A stretch of DNA of 57,238 nucleotides from positions 1 through 57,238 of the forward strand of contig CACXXH010000009.1 of NCBI GenBank assembly GCA_902771595.1, given 5' to 3'. Under the pieces are notes generated by a model that was given only the letters and a program-made list of their open reading frames with translations, had not been told where the DNA came from and did not search any database. The translations under genes were made by a program, and so were the position numbers. Shown here one piece after another: positions 25,978 through 36,095 of the stretch. Each line of letters starts with the position of its first letter. Within the stretch, counting starts at the first letter, position 1. This DNA comes from Fibrobacter succinogenes. Its GTDB lineage: Bacteria > Fibrobacterota > Fibrobacteria > Fibrobacterales > Fibrobacteraceae.

Positions 25978-28900
25978 ATGAAAATGACGTACTTGAAAAA
26001 ATTGCTGACGGCAACATTTGTCCTGAGTGACATTTTCGCCGTCCAGGCGATGGCCCAACTCCCGAACCTCGACCGCACTGACAAGGTCCATAGTCGGCGA
26101 TACCTCGATTCGCTCAACGTGTTCGACCGTCGTCCGATTCGACTGAACCAGAGCGGATTCAGGCCCCAGGACTACAAGTACGCCTATGTGGCCGATCCAA
26201 CGGACATGACCTTCAAGGTTATCGACGCGAGCACCAAAACGGAGGTTTCGAACGGCAGCCTTTCTCTTATCAAGCAGAACGTCATAAAGCCCAACATCTG
26301 GATTAACGGCGCATTCAACTCCATCGCGAGCGAATATGAATTCGGGTCGCAGGATTCCCTGACTTCCGCAAGGGAAGACTTGTACCGGGCGGACTTTACC
26401 TCTCTCACCTCTATGGGTGAATACTATATCGTGAACGGGCACGACACCTCGGCTCACTTCCTGATTCACCCATCCATATTCAATTCCATCCTCGAAAAGT
26501 CGCTCATGTTCTTCGGCGTACAGCGTTGCGGAGATACGAAATCGCATTTCCACGGGGCTTGCCACTTGCAGGACGGTTCTGCAGTCCATCACGACCTTAC
26601 GGGCGGATGGCATGACTGTGGCGACCACTTCAAGGTTTCGGAAACGCTGGGATACGCGGCGTATGTGCTTTCGATGGTCTACCTCACTTACCAGGACAAG
26701 GCAGAAGACCGCTACGGCAATTCCTATGCGGACACCGTGTTTACCGACGGCATTCCCGACATCCTCTACGAAGCCAAGATCGGAACGGACTATATTCTTA
26801 AACTCTACAAAGCTTCTAAAGCTGACGGCCTGATTGCCCAAGGCGACATGTACCATTCCGTGGGTGTCGCCGACCCCGACCATTTGTACTGGGACAAGCC
26901 GGAGCGTCAGGATGCCCAGTCCCCGGCCAAGGGAGGCCCCGACCGCGACGTTACAAAGGGCATCGGCGCCAACACCGCAGGTATCTTCGTCGCGGCACTT
27001 GCGAACGTCGCCGTCGGATACAAGGTCTACGACGCCGCCTATTCGGATTCCCTGCTTGCCGCAGCAGAAGACATCTACAAGAACGTTTTCAAGGTCGCCT
27101 ACGCAGCAAAGCGTAACACGGGAGGCAATTACTACAACCAGTTTTATACGGGAGGCGGCCCCCTGTACGACGACGGTGGCGCGGCAGCATTCGCCCTCTG
27201 GTACGCCACCAAGGATACGACCTACCAATACGACCTTTACAAGAACCCGGCCATATTCAACAACGCAAACTTATACAAATTCAACCTAGATCTTTTTAAA
27301 GCGGGCTTCCTCGGGAACCCTAACGGCGGGTTTACGCCGGGCGGCTGGGCCACGGACTATCAGAACGTCCATGCCTACGTGCTGTTCGCAATGCAGAGGC
27401 TAATTCTGAACAATCCGCAGACAGCTGCAGAATACGGACTCAGCGAACTGGAACGTGACTCGCTCTCGATGCGAACCATGGCGACCTTCCGCAAGCTGAT
27501 TGATGTTTCGACCAACCAGGGCGATTCCCTGGTGCTTACCAACCCGGGCATTCCCAACGGTGATCCGCACGAAGGCCCCAGCAAACTACACGTGATTACG
27601 CCCTACAACCTGGTTTGGACAACTTTCGACTGGGGCGTGATGCGCTACAACATGGGAACCGCCGTTGCCATTTTCTTGATGTACGAACTCACCGGCGACG
27701 AACGCTACCTGAGGGTGGCCCTCGACAACATGTACTTTATTCTGGGCGCGAATCCGTGGGATATATCGTTCCTCATGGGAACCGGCGACAAGAACCCGCA
27801 ACACCCCCACAACCGTTCGGCGAACCCCGACGGATACAACGCGGGTGGCATGCCGTATGAATACAGATGTCCCGTGGGAGCCCTGATGGGTGCCCGCGCT
27901 CCGAACAAAACCTTGATTGAAGACTGGAGCAAATACACCTCGACCGAAACCTGCATCGACTTCACGGCGCAGTTCCTGTTCCCGGCCCAGAGCCTTGCCC
28001 AGACTCTCCCGCCCGATATGGATGGTCCGCTGTTCAGCAACATCGCCGGCACACCGATTTCGGACACCGAAGCCATCGTGAGCTGGGACGCCAACGAAGT
28101 CGCACTCGTAACCGTATTCTACAGCGAAGTTCCCGACGAGACAACCGTCAAGTCCGTTCAACAGAACACGGCCACAAAGGGCGGGGCTGTCACACTCACC
28201 GGGCTCACCCCGGGGAAGACCTACTACTTCTTCCTCGAAGGCATGGACACGAGAAGGAATCTCACAACCGACAACAATCACGGCCAGTGGTACCAGTTTA
28301 CCATGACCCCTGCCAACACGACCATCAGCGGGGTCACCATCTGCCAAGTCGACAACCGGAGCGCAAAGATTTACTGGTGGTCTAGCGACCGCATGAATGG
28401 AGTCGTGAATTTCGGAACGGCTCCGGGAGCCTACACCCAGTCCAAAGCGGCAGAAGGCGGCGCAGTCCTCTTCCACGAAGCGACGCTCACCAACCTTCAG
28501 GCTGGCACCAAGTACTACTTCTCCGTATCTTCGGGTGCCACGACGTCAAGCGAATTCTCTTTCACGACCGAAGAATACGCCACGACAGTCGAGATGGACA
28601 TCTACGTGAAGCCTCTCAACAAGAACGGTTGCTCCAGCAGTTCCGACTGGAAGAAATGCAACACCTTCCTGGTCATCGTCACAAACAGGGATACGATGCC
28701 ATACCAGGATCTCGACCTGAGATTCTATTTCCCGGTCGCCGTCACCGGAGGCAGCGACAACAGGTCCATTTGGGACGGAACGGGACAATCGGTCGGATGG
28801 CCCACGATGAATTTCGAAGCCCCCGTAGCCTATACGGCAACGACACCGAGCGGAACGACCGAAAGCGGATATTACACGCAGGTCCATATCGAAGGCAACC

Positions 28901-31797
28901 TCGCCGTTTCCGGCAGCTACTTCTTTGAATTCAAGGTTCAGCCCTCCTACGGAAGCCTGGAAAACAGCTGGTCCTTCAGGCCACATACGGGCTCCGACGA
29001 TCCAGAAATGTTCGAAGGCATAGATCTGACCCGTGGACCGTTGTACAAGGAAGAATCCAATTCCACCATGTACATCGAAACCATAAATGGTGTAAAGGAA
29101 AAGGCCTTCCGAAAGACGCCTTACGTCACGGCCTACTATCACGGCAAATACATCTACGGTTACGCCCCGGACTACACGCCCGAAACGGGACCGCAGCTTA
29201 ACCGTACCATAACGCTCAATTTCGACAGCCCGTTCGTATCTCCGCACTACTCCGTGGAACAGGAAGACTACGGCGCCACCTACAGCGGAATGAGCAAGGT
29301 GACTCCGACCGGCATGCTCGACGAATTCGAGATGAACGGCAGCTCCTATTTCAACCACACGGCATACGATCCGGCAAACCGCAAGGACGCGTTCCAATTC
29401 AAGATTGACACGACACTTGTCTATGGCAACAACTACATGGAATGGGTCAGCTGGCACAACCGTGCAGCGAACCAGAACGGCAGCTATGATTGCGCCTGCG
29501 CCGTCGTCCGCAGCAACGTGGAAATAGACTCCATCATGGTTCCTCCTGAAATCCGCCATCTGAAATTTACCGTCGACACGGTGCACGCCTATACCGGGAA
29601 AATGGTCAAGGTCAAGTTGCAGCTTCTGGACAGCAACATGGCGCTACTCAACGTAGACCCCATAAGCGTTCTCCTTTCTTCGGAAACGGGATTCGCAAAA
29701 TTCTACACGTCCCTCAATTCAACGATTCCCGTCGAAAAAATCGACATCATCAAGGGCGAAGCCGAATTCTACCTTTCTTCTGACAAGGCGACAACGACTA
29801 TCTTGAAGGCAATCGGGAACAACACCTCCAAATTCAACTATATTCCCGCAAAGGCAGTGCTCATCATCGAAGACCTGCCGCCATGGCCCATCATCGAAGA
29901 AGCGAAGATGGTCGACTCCGACTGCGACGACATTCCCGACGCGTTCAATATTACGCTTTCGAACGAATACATCGCGTCAGAAAACCAGTCGTTCCGTTCC
30001 ATCTGGTACGTGTATGGCACCGACACCATCAAGAGCACCAAAGTCATTTCGCAGAACGGCAGGGACCTGGTCGTCGGAGCGAATCTCTCTGGCGCCACCA
30101 TGAATACGAACCCTGAAGGAAGCATCACTCTCGTGAGCAACACCAAAAACGGATTGAAAGAATCCGCTGACTTCTACAAGGATGGTATTCCGCCCACGCT
30201 CGTATCCGTATCCGTACTCGAGAAACTCCCGACCGCGACAAGCGACTTCGTCTACATCCAGTTCAGCGAACCCGTGAAGGAACCCTCTCCCGAATGGCCG
30301 CTGCGCCTGAATTCTGCCGATGTCGCAGTCCACGTGAAGGGCGTAAAACTCTACAACGAAGCTCACAACATCTGGGAATTCGAAATAGACTTCGACGCGG
30401 GCGGAGGCTCGTACGTGAGGGAAGGCATGAAGGCAGAACTTGCCCCGACAGCGACCATCAAGGATCTCGCCGGAAACGGCATCGGACCTTGCGCTCCGAA
30501 GGTAGTAGATGTGCTCCTGAAGCTTCGCCCGATCCCGATGACCTACGCTAGCATCTCGGACAAGGATGAAGACGGCCTTGCAGAACACATCGAAATCAAA
30601 TTCGCGCAGACTGTCGACACGAAGCACTACCCGGATTCGATCTCTATCGTATTCGGTAGCGCCTTGCCCGAAACCCTCACCGTATACAAGTCGCAATTCC
30701 AGCTGAACGCTGACCAGATGTCCAGTTCGTTCGACCTTCCCGAACCTTTCTCGCTGGGCAACACCAACGGCAATTACGAGGGAACCCTGAACGGCAAGGA
30801 CCTCATAGGCGCAGGCCTTGTCTTAGAACATCTTGGCGATGGTGCCGCATACGAAACGGAATCCACGATTGCCGAAGACCTCGCGGGTCCTGTATTCACA
30901 TCGGCGACCCTGAGCTCGGCGACTCTGCTCAACGTCCACATAAGCGAACCTGTCTCCATCGTAGATCAATCCGCAATCCTCTACGTACGAGAACGCGGAA
31001 ACATGAGCATCAGCAAAATGGATCTCACCTCGTGGAACCTTTCTAACGGCAAGACGACCCTCAATGCGTTCTTTGCGTCTGACGCTGAGTCTGCAGTCTT
31101 GGAAGGCGACCGCATCAACCTCGCCCCGAAAGTCGCCAGCGTATTTACCGACTTGAGCGGCAATATGCCGGCCGATAACAACCCCATGGTTACGATCGGT
31201 GGCGACGACAAGCCGAAAATCAAGTTCGATGTACATCTGCAAGAACAGGTGACGACCATCTCGGCGGCCAACCCGTCCCTCAACCCGAGCGACAAGACGA
31301 TAAACATCTACATCGTGAACCCGAGCAACCACAAGCTCGACCGCATTGAGAATGAGACCGTCGTGCAAACGGGTATCGACACAGCGCAAACACCGCTCAA
31401 CGGTGTCGTATGGACAATGGACATGACCATTCCTCGCGGTGGTGCCTTGAACCAGGATCCCTACTGGAGGAGCATGGAGTTCAAGTACCGTATACCCATC
31501 TACACGAATATGGGCAGCTACGTAAACCGTGTTGCAGGCTCGTTCACCATTAATTCCGACACCTACCTTTCTACATCGAACAAGGTAACGTTCTTGGTGG
31601 AATGGGTCAACGCGCCCAAAGGCGGTGTCCGTTCGAACAAGGGCAGGGCTGTCGGTACAGGAGCCTACATCTACAAGGCTGAACTGAACTGCAAATTCAA
31701 CCCCAACCCGAATCTCGACGAAAAAACGAGGGATCGCTTCAATTCGTCGGATTCTTACGAAAAGACCGAAACATTCGGTATACGGCGTAAGAAGTAA
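25978..31797 (+). CDS. Second giant family 9 glycoside hydrolase, paralogous architecture
   Basis: The 1939-aa secreted enzyme starts 25 bases after the previous gene and is surely co-transcribed. Its ATG at 25978 opens a signal peptide ending AMAQ. Modules: N-terminal Ig-like domain (IRLNQSGFRPQDYKYAYV), GH9 catalytic domain with GGWHDCGDHFK (D213, D216), DGIPDILYEAKIGTDY, GANPWDISFLMGTGD with HPHNRSANP, and probable acid Glu in STETCID (E657). Two FN3-like units, a LDLRFYFP beta-sandwich matching the one in its neighbour, Ig-like units with FSEPV and SEPVS, and a C-terminal GRAVGTGAYIYKAEL plus basic tail (GIRRKK) follow. Overall it shares layout but not close identity with the first enzyme, so the pair arose by an old duplication. 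Confidence 0.93.
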   Translation: MKMTYLKKLLTATFVLSDIFAVQAMAQLPNLDRTDKVHSRRYLDSLNVFDRRPIRLNQSGFRPQDYKYAYVADPTDMTFKVIDASTKTEVSNGSLSLIKQNVIKPNIWINGAFNSIASEYEFGSQDSLTSAREDLYRADFTSLTSMGEYYIVNGHDTSAHFLIHPSIFNSILEKSLMFFGVQRCGDTKSHFHGACHLQDGSAVHHDLTGGWHDCGDHFKVSETLGYAAYVLSMVYLTYQDKAEDRYGNSYADTVFTDGIPDILYEAKIGTDYILKLYKASKADGLIAQGDMYHSVGVADPDHLYWDKPERQDAQSPAKGGPDRDVTKGIGANTAGIFVAALANVAVGYKVYDAAYSDSLLAAAEDIYKNVFKVAYAAKRNTGGNYYNQFYTGGGPLYDDGGAAAFALWYATKDTTYQYDLYKNPAIFNNANLYKFNLDLFKAGFLGNPNGGFTPGGWATDYQNVHAYVLFAMQRLILNNPQTAAEYGLSELERDSLSMRTMATFRKLIDVSTNQGDSLVLTNPGIPNGDPHEGPSKLHVITPYNLVWTTFDWGVMRYNMGTAVAIFLMYELTGDERYLRVALDNMYFILGANPWDISFLMGTGDKNPQHPHNRSANPDGYNAGGMPYEYRCPVGALMGARAPNKTLIEDWSKYTSTETCIDFTAQFLFPAQSLAQTLPPDMDGPLFSNIAGTPISDTEAIVSWDANEVALVTVFYSEVPDETTVKSVQQNTATKGGAVTLTGLTPGKTYYFFLEGMDTRRNLTTDNNHGQWYQFTMTPANTTISGVTICQVDNRSAKIYWWSSDRMNGVVNFGTAPGAYTQSKAAEGGAVLFHEATLTNLQAGTKYYFSVSSGATTSSEFSFTTEEYATTVEMDIYVKPLNKNGCSSSSDWKKCNTFLVIVTNRDTMPYQDLDLRFYFPVAVTGGSDNRSIWDGTGQSVGWPTMNFEAPVAYTATTPSGTTESGYYTQVHIEGNLAVSGSYFFEFKVQPSYGSLENSWSFRPHTGSDDPEMFEGIDLTRGPLYKEESNSTMYIETINGVKEKAFRKTPYVTAYYHGKYIYGYAPDYTPETGPQLNRTITLNFDSPFVSPHYSVEQEDYGATYSGMSKVTPTGMLDEFEMNGSSYFNHTAYDPANRKDAFQFKIDTTLVYGNNYMEWVSWHNRAANQNGSYDCACAVVRSNVEIDSIMVPPEIRHLKFTVDTVHAYTGKMVKVKLQLLDSNMALLNVDPISVLLSSETGFAKFYTSLNSTIPVEKIDIIKGEAEFYLSSDKATTTILKAIGNNTSKFNYIPAKAVLIIEDLPPWPIIEEAKMVDSDCDDIPDAFNITLSNEYIASENQSFRSIWYVYGTDTIKSTKVISQNGRDLVVGANLSGATMNTNPEGSITLVSNTKNGLKESADFYKDGIPPTLVSVSVLEKLPTATSDFVYIQFSEPVKEPSPEWPLRLNSADVAVHVKGVKLYNEAHNIWEFEIDFDAGGGSYVREGMKAELAPTATIKDLAGNGIGPCAPKVVDVLLKLRPIPMTYASISDKDEDGLAEHIEIKFAQTVDTKHYPDSISIVFGSALPETLTVYKSQFQLNADQMSSSFDLPEPFSLGNTNGNYEGTLNGKDLIGAGLVLEHLGDGAAYETESTIAEDLAGPVFTSATLSSATLLNVHISEPVSIVDQSAILYVRERGNMSISKMDLTSWNLSNGKTTLNAFFASDAESAVLEGDRINLAPKVASVFTDLSGNMPADNNPMVTIGGDDKPKIKFDVHLQEQVTTISAANPSLNPSDKTINIYIVNPSNHKLDRIENETVVQTGIDTAQTPLNGVVWTMDMTIPRGGALNQDPYWRSMEFKYRIPIYTNMGSYVNRVAGSFTINSDTYLSTSNKVTFLVEWVNAPKGGVRSNKGRAVGTGAYIYKAELNCKFNPNPNLDEKTRDRFNSSDSYEKTETFGIRRKK

Positions 31798-31817
31798 AAC
31801 ATAGGGCAATTTCTTCG

Positions 31818-31840
31818 GTCCCGCGACAGCGGGACTTTTC
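31818..31840 (+). terminator. Intrinsic terminator after the GH9 pair
   Basis: A perfect 7-bp stem (31818-31824 with 31829-31835, loop GACA) is followed by TTTTCTTTT, 20 bases past the second GH9 stop. It separates the GH9 operon from the signalling operon. Confidence 0.8.
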
Positions 31841-31875
31841 TTTTCAGGATTTTTTTATATAAGTTTCTAAAAGAT

Positions 31876-34239
31876 ATGCAAGAGATTCTGTATTCAAATT
31901 CGCCTATTTCTACAGCCCTTTCCGCGTGGGCTCTTCTGCTTACGTTCTTGCTACCCTACATCCTGGGGAAAAAGACCGGAATTAGGCAGTTTCCCAAAGC
32001 CATCTACCAATTGATGCTCATCTGCATCTATTGGAATACGCTGAGCCTTGTCGGAAACCTGTTCTTCAGCGGTCCTGATTTCGGGAACTCGGCAAAAATC
32101 ATTTTCGGCCTGCAGGCTCTCGCCTGGATCCAGACTGGTAACGCCATCTACCACATCGCCGAACATGCGCTTCATTTCAAGCGTTTGAATTTCTGGAGAC
32201 TGCTTAACGCCATCGGCGTTCTCAACGTACTCGTCGTCACGCTCATATTCTGCCTGAAGGAAACCCTGTTCACCGAATTCAAAGTATTCGGTTACATGCC
32301 CTTCCACGACCACGCCTTCTTCAAGATTTTTTCAATACTCTTCCTCATATACGTTCTCCCTGAACTTCTCCTCACCATATACATGCTTCTGAGCCGGACG
32401 TTACAGACAGGAGACAAGGATGCGGCGCAGATAAACCTCTACATGGCAGGGACCTTCATCTTCTTTACCATGCTGGCGTTCCTCTTCGACTTCATCATAC
32501 CGATTTCCAGCGACTTCAACATCAACGGAAGGCACCCCATATTCCTGCAATGGCACCAATACGCCACGATATTCCTCGCCATTCTGTGCGGGCAGTATTT
32601 CACCTCGATTTCGTTCAAGAACAAAAGTTCGCACTGGCTCATGAAGAGCCTGTTTAACCAGCTGAGCGACTGCATATTCACGTTCCAGTCCGACGGCAAG
32701 ATCAGCTCGAGCAACCCCTCGGCGCAGCTCCTGTTCCGCAAGTCGGACAGCGAAATGAAAATGCACCACATCCGCGATTTCATCCCGAACCTGAAATTCG
32801 AGAACGAAATCCTCATGGAAAACATGAAGGTGCAAATCAACGACGAGCTGCATTCCTTCTGCGTATCGCTGTTCAAGTACCGCACCACGCTCACCACGTA
32901 CATGTGGCTCCTGCTCCTGAGCGACCAGACGAACTCGCTGTTCTACCAGCAACGCATCAAGACGCTCAACCGCCAGTTCGCCGACTACAAGAAGGACCTC
33001 ATCCGCTACCAGGACCGCCTCGACAACTCCGAAAAGAAATTCAAGGAACAGAGCAACTTTAGTTCGACGCTCATCAACGCGCTCCCATTCCAGTTCTGGT
33101 CCAAGAACGAACAGGGCGTGTACACAACGCAGAACATCATGGACATCAAGAACCGCGGAAACCTCATTCAGACGACGGACAATTCCGAGTCCATCACGGA
33201 CCGCGAAAAGCAGGCGCGCAACAGCGGCGTTTCGAACATCTGCACCACCTACGAAAACGACCGTCACGAAAAGATTTCCGAAGACGAAGCCAACAACCTC
33301 ATCTTCAACAACAAGACCGTATTCATTTACAACGAGCAGTTCATCCCGATTATCGCGGAAAAGAAGCCGTACAAGATCATCGGGCTGAAGCAGGACATCA
33401 CCGAGCAGAAGCGCCTCGAAAGGGAACGCGACCTCCTGAGCGAACAGAAGCGCATCCATTCGCGCCTCGAAGACCTGGGAACGATGCTCGGCGGTTTCGC
33501 GCACGACTACAAGAACAGTATCGGAGCGCAAATCGGCTTCTGCGAGCTCGCACAGGAAACCCTCCTGAGCGTCCCGACCGACGACATTCCCGAAAAGAAG
33601 GCGAAGACCATCGCGAGAGCGGCCGACCTCATCAGCGAAGCGAACAAGGCAGCGAACAAGGCGAAGGATTCCGTGAACCAGCTCTTGAGCGCCATCCGAA
33701 ACGAAGCCTCCATAGCCCCGAAGCCGATGGTGTTCTCTCCGTTCCTGATTATCGAGGACGTCGTGAAGAAGGTACAGCTCACGCTCCCCTCGAACATCCA
33801 CATCTCGACCGAGGAAATCGACAAGGACCTGAAGATAATGTGCCTACCGGCGGCCTTGGACAGGATTTTGAGCAACCTCGCGAACAACGCCATATTCGCC
33901 ATGAAGGAAACCGGCGGTACGCTCACGTTCAAGCTCGAACGCACCCAGCTGGAAAAGAAGCTCGTCCTCCCCTTCTCGGAGACCATCGAACCGGGAGTTT
34001 ATGCGAAATTCACCATCGCCGACACGGGTACCGGAATCGATTCAGGCACCCTGGAACGCATTTTTTCGCCGTTTTTCACCACAAAAGCGCCCGGAGAAGG
34101 GCTTGGTTTGGGCCTGACATCGGCCTTAAGGCTGCTAAAAGACAGTAATGCGCATTTCACCGTGCATACGACCCTCGGTGAAGGCACTCAATTTAATCTA
34201 TATTGGGATTTAGCAACCGAAAAAACGGAGGATGCATAA
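31876..34239 (+). CDS. Sensor histidine kinase with 7TM-type N-terminus
   Basis: The 787-aa protein has about seven hydrophobic segments in the first 245 residues (resembling the 7TM domain found in some histidine kinases). A PAS-like region follows (about 250-350), then a coiled coil, a second PAS-like region with a PAC-type ending (YKIIGLKQDITEQKR) and the kinase core. The phospho-acceptor is His543 in GGFAHDYKN. ATP-binding boxes are NLANNAIFAM, DTGTGID, FFTTKAPGEGLGLGL. The dimerisation motif is of the FAHD-N type often seen in NtrB-like kinases. The stop overlaps the response-regulator start (TAATG). The signal is unknown. Confidence 0.92.
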   Translation: MQEILYSNSPISTALSAWALLLTFLLPYILGKKTGIRQFPKAIYQLMLICIYWNTLSLVGNLFFSGPDFGNSAKIIFGLQALAWIQTGNAIYHIAEHALHFKRLNFWRLLNAIGVLNVLVVTLIFCLKETLFTEFKVFGYMPFHDHAFFKIFSILFLIYVLPELLLTIYMLLSRTLQTGDKDAAQINLYMAGTFIFFTMLAFLFDFIIPISSDFNINGRHPIFLQWHQYATIFLAILCGQYFTSISFKNKSSHWLMKSLFNQLSDCIFTFQSDGKISSSNPSAQLLFRKSDSEMKMHHIRDFIPNLKFENEILMENMKVQINDELHSFCVSLFKYRTTLTTYMWLLLLSDQTNSLFYQQRIKTLNRQFADYKKDLIRYQDRLDNSEKKFKEQSNFSSTLINALPFQFWSKNEQGVYTTQNIMDIKNRGNLIQTTDNSESITDREKQARNSGVSNICTTYENDRHEKISEDEANNLIFNNKTVFIYNEQFIPIIAEKKPYKIIGLKQDITEQKRLERERDLLSEQKRIHSRLEDLGTMLGGFAHDYKNSIGAQIGFCELAQETLLSVPTDDIPEKKAKTIARAADLISEANKAANKAKDSVNQLLSAIRNEASIAPKPMVFSPFLIIEDVVKKVQLTLPSNIHISTEEIDKDLKIMCLPAALDRILSNLANNAIFAMKETGGTLTFKLERTQLEKKLVLPFSETIEPGVYAKFTIADTGTGIDSGTLERIFSPFFTTKAPGEGLGLGLTSALRLLKDSNAHFTVHTTLGEGTQFNLYWDLATEKTEDA

Positions 34240-34613
34240 TGGCCACTATCTTGATTATTGATGACGACGAACAGTTCAACTTGATGATGAAGACCGCCCT
34301 TGAAGTCAAGGGTTACGAAGTGGAAACGGCAAGCAACGGCAGAGAGGCAAAGGCCCTCTACCAGAACAAGAAGTACGACGTCATCGTTACCGACATCATC
34401 ATGCCGGACGTGGATGGCTATGAAGTCATTTTGGACCTGCGCCGCATGGGTATGAGCGACAGGACCATCGCCGTGAGCGCTGGCGGCCGTACCGCAGCGG
34501 ACGACTACCTGTTGACGGCAAAGCACTTCGATGTGGCTGTCACGTTCAACAAGCCCATCGATATCCAGCAGTTCCGCGAAAAGGTTGATGAAATCATCAA
34601 GAACCATCAGTAA
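34239..34613 (+). CDS. Single-domain response regulator
   Basis: A CheY-like protein of 124 aa with an intact receiver: the acidic pocket DDD at residues 8-10, phospho-acceptor Asp52 in VTDIIMPD, the switch Ser in AVSAGG, and the conserved Lys in NKPID. There is no output domain. Its ATG shares a base with the stop of the kinase gene, so they are made together. Since the next gene encodes an NtrC-type activator without an acceptor Asp, this protein is the likely phosphorylation target of the kinase and may relay to another partner. GAGGATG upstream is a good ribosome site. Confidence 0.93.
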   Translation: MATILIIDDDEQFNLMMKTALEVKGYEVETASNGREAKALYQNKKYDVIVTDIIMPDVDGYEVILDLRRMGMSDRTIAVSAGGRTAADDYLLTAKHFDVAVTFNKPIDIQQFREKVDEIIKNHQ

Positions 34614-34616
34614 TTC

Positions 34617-36068
34617 ATGCCGATGAACATACTGATTGCTGATTCCGACAAGGACTTTATCAGCGACATTCGACGTTCCTGGGCCTTGGACGATACGGAG
34701 CTCTCGCTCTGTAACGACAAGGACAAATTGATGCCCCTGGTAAAAAACAGTTCGATAGACCTCGCTTTTATCGAAGTTCCGTTTCTTACCTTCGACAACA
34801 TGGATCTTGTCAGTTTTTTAAAAGAAAAAGACCCGAACATCGAGATTTTCATCCTTTGCGACAATAAGAACTGGCCGGGCGCCACCAGCGCCATCAACCG
34901 CGGGGCAAACAGCTTCTTGATGAAGCCGGTAACGGTCAATCAGCTCGAAGACACCGCGAAGAAAATCCAGACATTAAGGCAGAACAAGTCCACGCACCAG
35001 CTAATGGAATCGCAGGTGCTGGACAGCCTCTTGGGCGACACGCCCGAAATGAGGAAGATTCTCAAGACAGTCTACAAAATTGCCCCCACGACGAGCACCG
35101 TGCTCATCACCGGCGAATCCGGTTCGGGCAAGGAATTCCTCGCAAACGTAATACACCGCTACAGCCAGCGCGCCGCCGAACCGTTTATCGCGGTCAACTG
35201 CGGGGCCATACCGGAAAACCTGGTCGAAAGTGAACTTTTCGGTGCGAAGAAAGGTTCGTACACGGGTTCTACCGCCGACAAGAAGGGCCTGTTCGAGGCG
35301 GCAAACCGGGGAACGCTGTTCCTGGACGAAGTCGGCGAACTCTCGCCCGCGACGCAGGTGAAACTGTTAAGATTCTTACAAAGCCACGAAATCAGGCGCG
35401 TGGGTGAAACCGAGGCGCGTTACCTAGACATCCGCATCATCGCGGCGACGAACCGCGACCTGCAGGCGTCCATGCTCAAGGGCGAATTCCGCGAAGACCT
35501 TTTCTACCGCCTCAACACGTTCCACCTGACGCTCCCGCCGCTGCGCGAACGCAAGCCCGTGATTCCCACGCTTATCCGCTACTTCATCTTGAAGTACAAG
35601 GAAACCCACGGGAAGGACATCATCAACGTGGAACCGGCGGCGCAGTACGCGCTCGCAAAGTATCCGTACCCGGGCAACATCCGCGAACTCGAGAACATTA
35701 TCGAGCATGCGATTGTGCTTTCGGAAGGCGGTATACTGCGGCTCGAAGATCTGCCCGAAAACGTGCAGGAAGAAGCCCGCGAAAAGACGGTCGCCATCCC
35801 GCATATCCGGGAAAGCCAGTCCGAGACGCACCTGCTCCCGGGATTAGAGACCGGCAACGTGGATGTACCCGCGAAGGCGCCTAGCGAACCTGCGGAAAGC
35901 GACGACATCATCTCGCTCGAAGAAATGGAACGCAGGCACATTCTGCATGCGCTGAGCGTCTGCAAGAACAACAAGACCGAAGTCTGCAAGCGGCTCGGAA
36001 TCAGCCGCGCCACCCTCTGGAGAAAGTTGAAGGAACTCAAGATCCAGATGGACGGCGAAGAAGACTAA
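34617..36068 (+). CDS. NtrC-type sigma-54 activator with degenerate receiver
   Basis: The 483-aa protein has a receiver-like domain (1-115), an AAA+ ATPase (about 140-370) and a Fis-type helix-turn-helix (about 440-480, NNKTEVCKRLGISRATLWRKL). The receiver keeps the first Asp residues (D9, D11) and the Lys of MKPVT (K103), but the acceptor site reads AFIEVPF, with Glu53 where Asp is expected, and the switch Thr/Ser is Cys81. Walker A is GESGSGKE (166-173), Walker B LFLDE (234-238). The sigma-54 contact loop, usually GAFTGA, is GSYTGS (213-218). It should activate sigma-54 promoters, perhaps without phosphorylation. It starts 3 bases after the response regulator. Confidence 0.92.
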   Translation: MPMNILIADSDKDFISDIRRSWALDDTELSLCNDKDKLMPLVKNSSIDLAFIEVPFLTFDNMDLVSFLKEKDPNIEIFILCDNKNWPGATSAINRGANSFLMKPVTVNQLEDTAKKIQTLRQNKSTHQLMESQVLDSLLGDTPEMRKILKTVYKIAPTTSTVLITGESGSGKEFLANVIHRYSQRAAEPFIAVNCGAIPENLVESELFGAKKGSYTGSTADKKGLFEAANRGTLFLDEVGELSPATQVKLLRFLQSHEIRRVGETEARYLDIRIIAATNRDLQASMLKGEFREDLFYRLNTFHLTLPPLRERKPVIPTLIRYFILKYKETHGKDIINVEPAAQYALAKYPYPGNIRELENIIEHAIVLSEGGILRLEDLPENVQEEAREKTVAIPHIRESQSETHLLPGLETGNVDVPAKAPSEPAESDDIISLEEMERRHILHALSVCKNNKTEVCKRLGISRATLWRKLKELKIQMDGEED

Positions 36069-36095
36069 GGCAAAAACTTTATCGAAGAACAGCAC

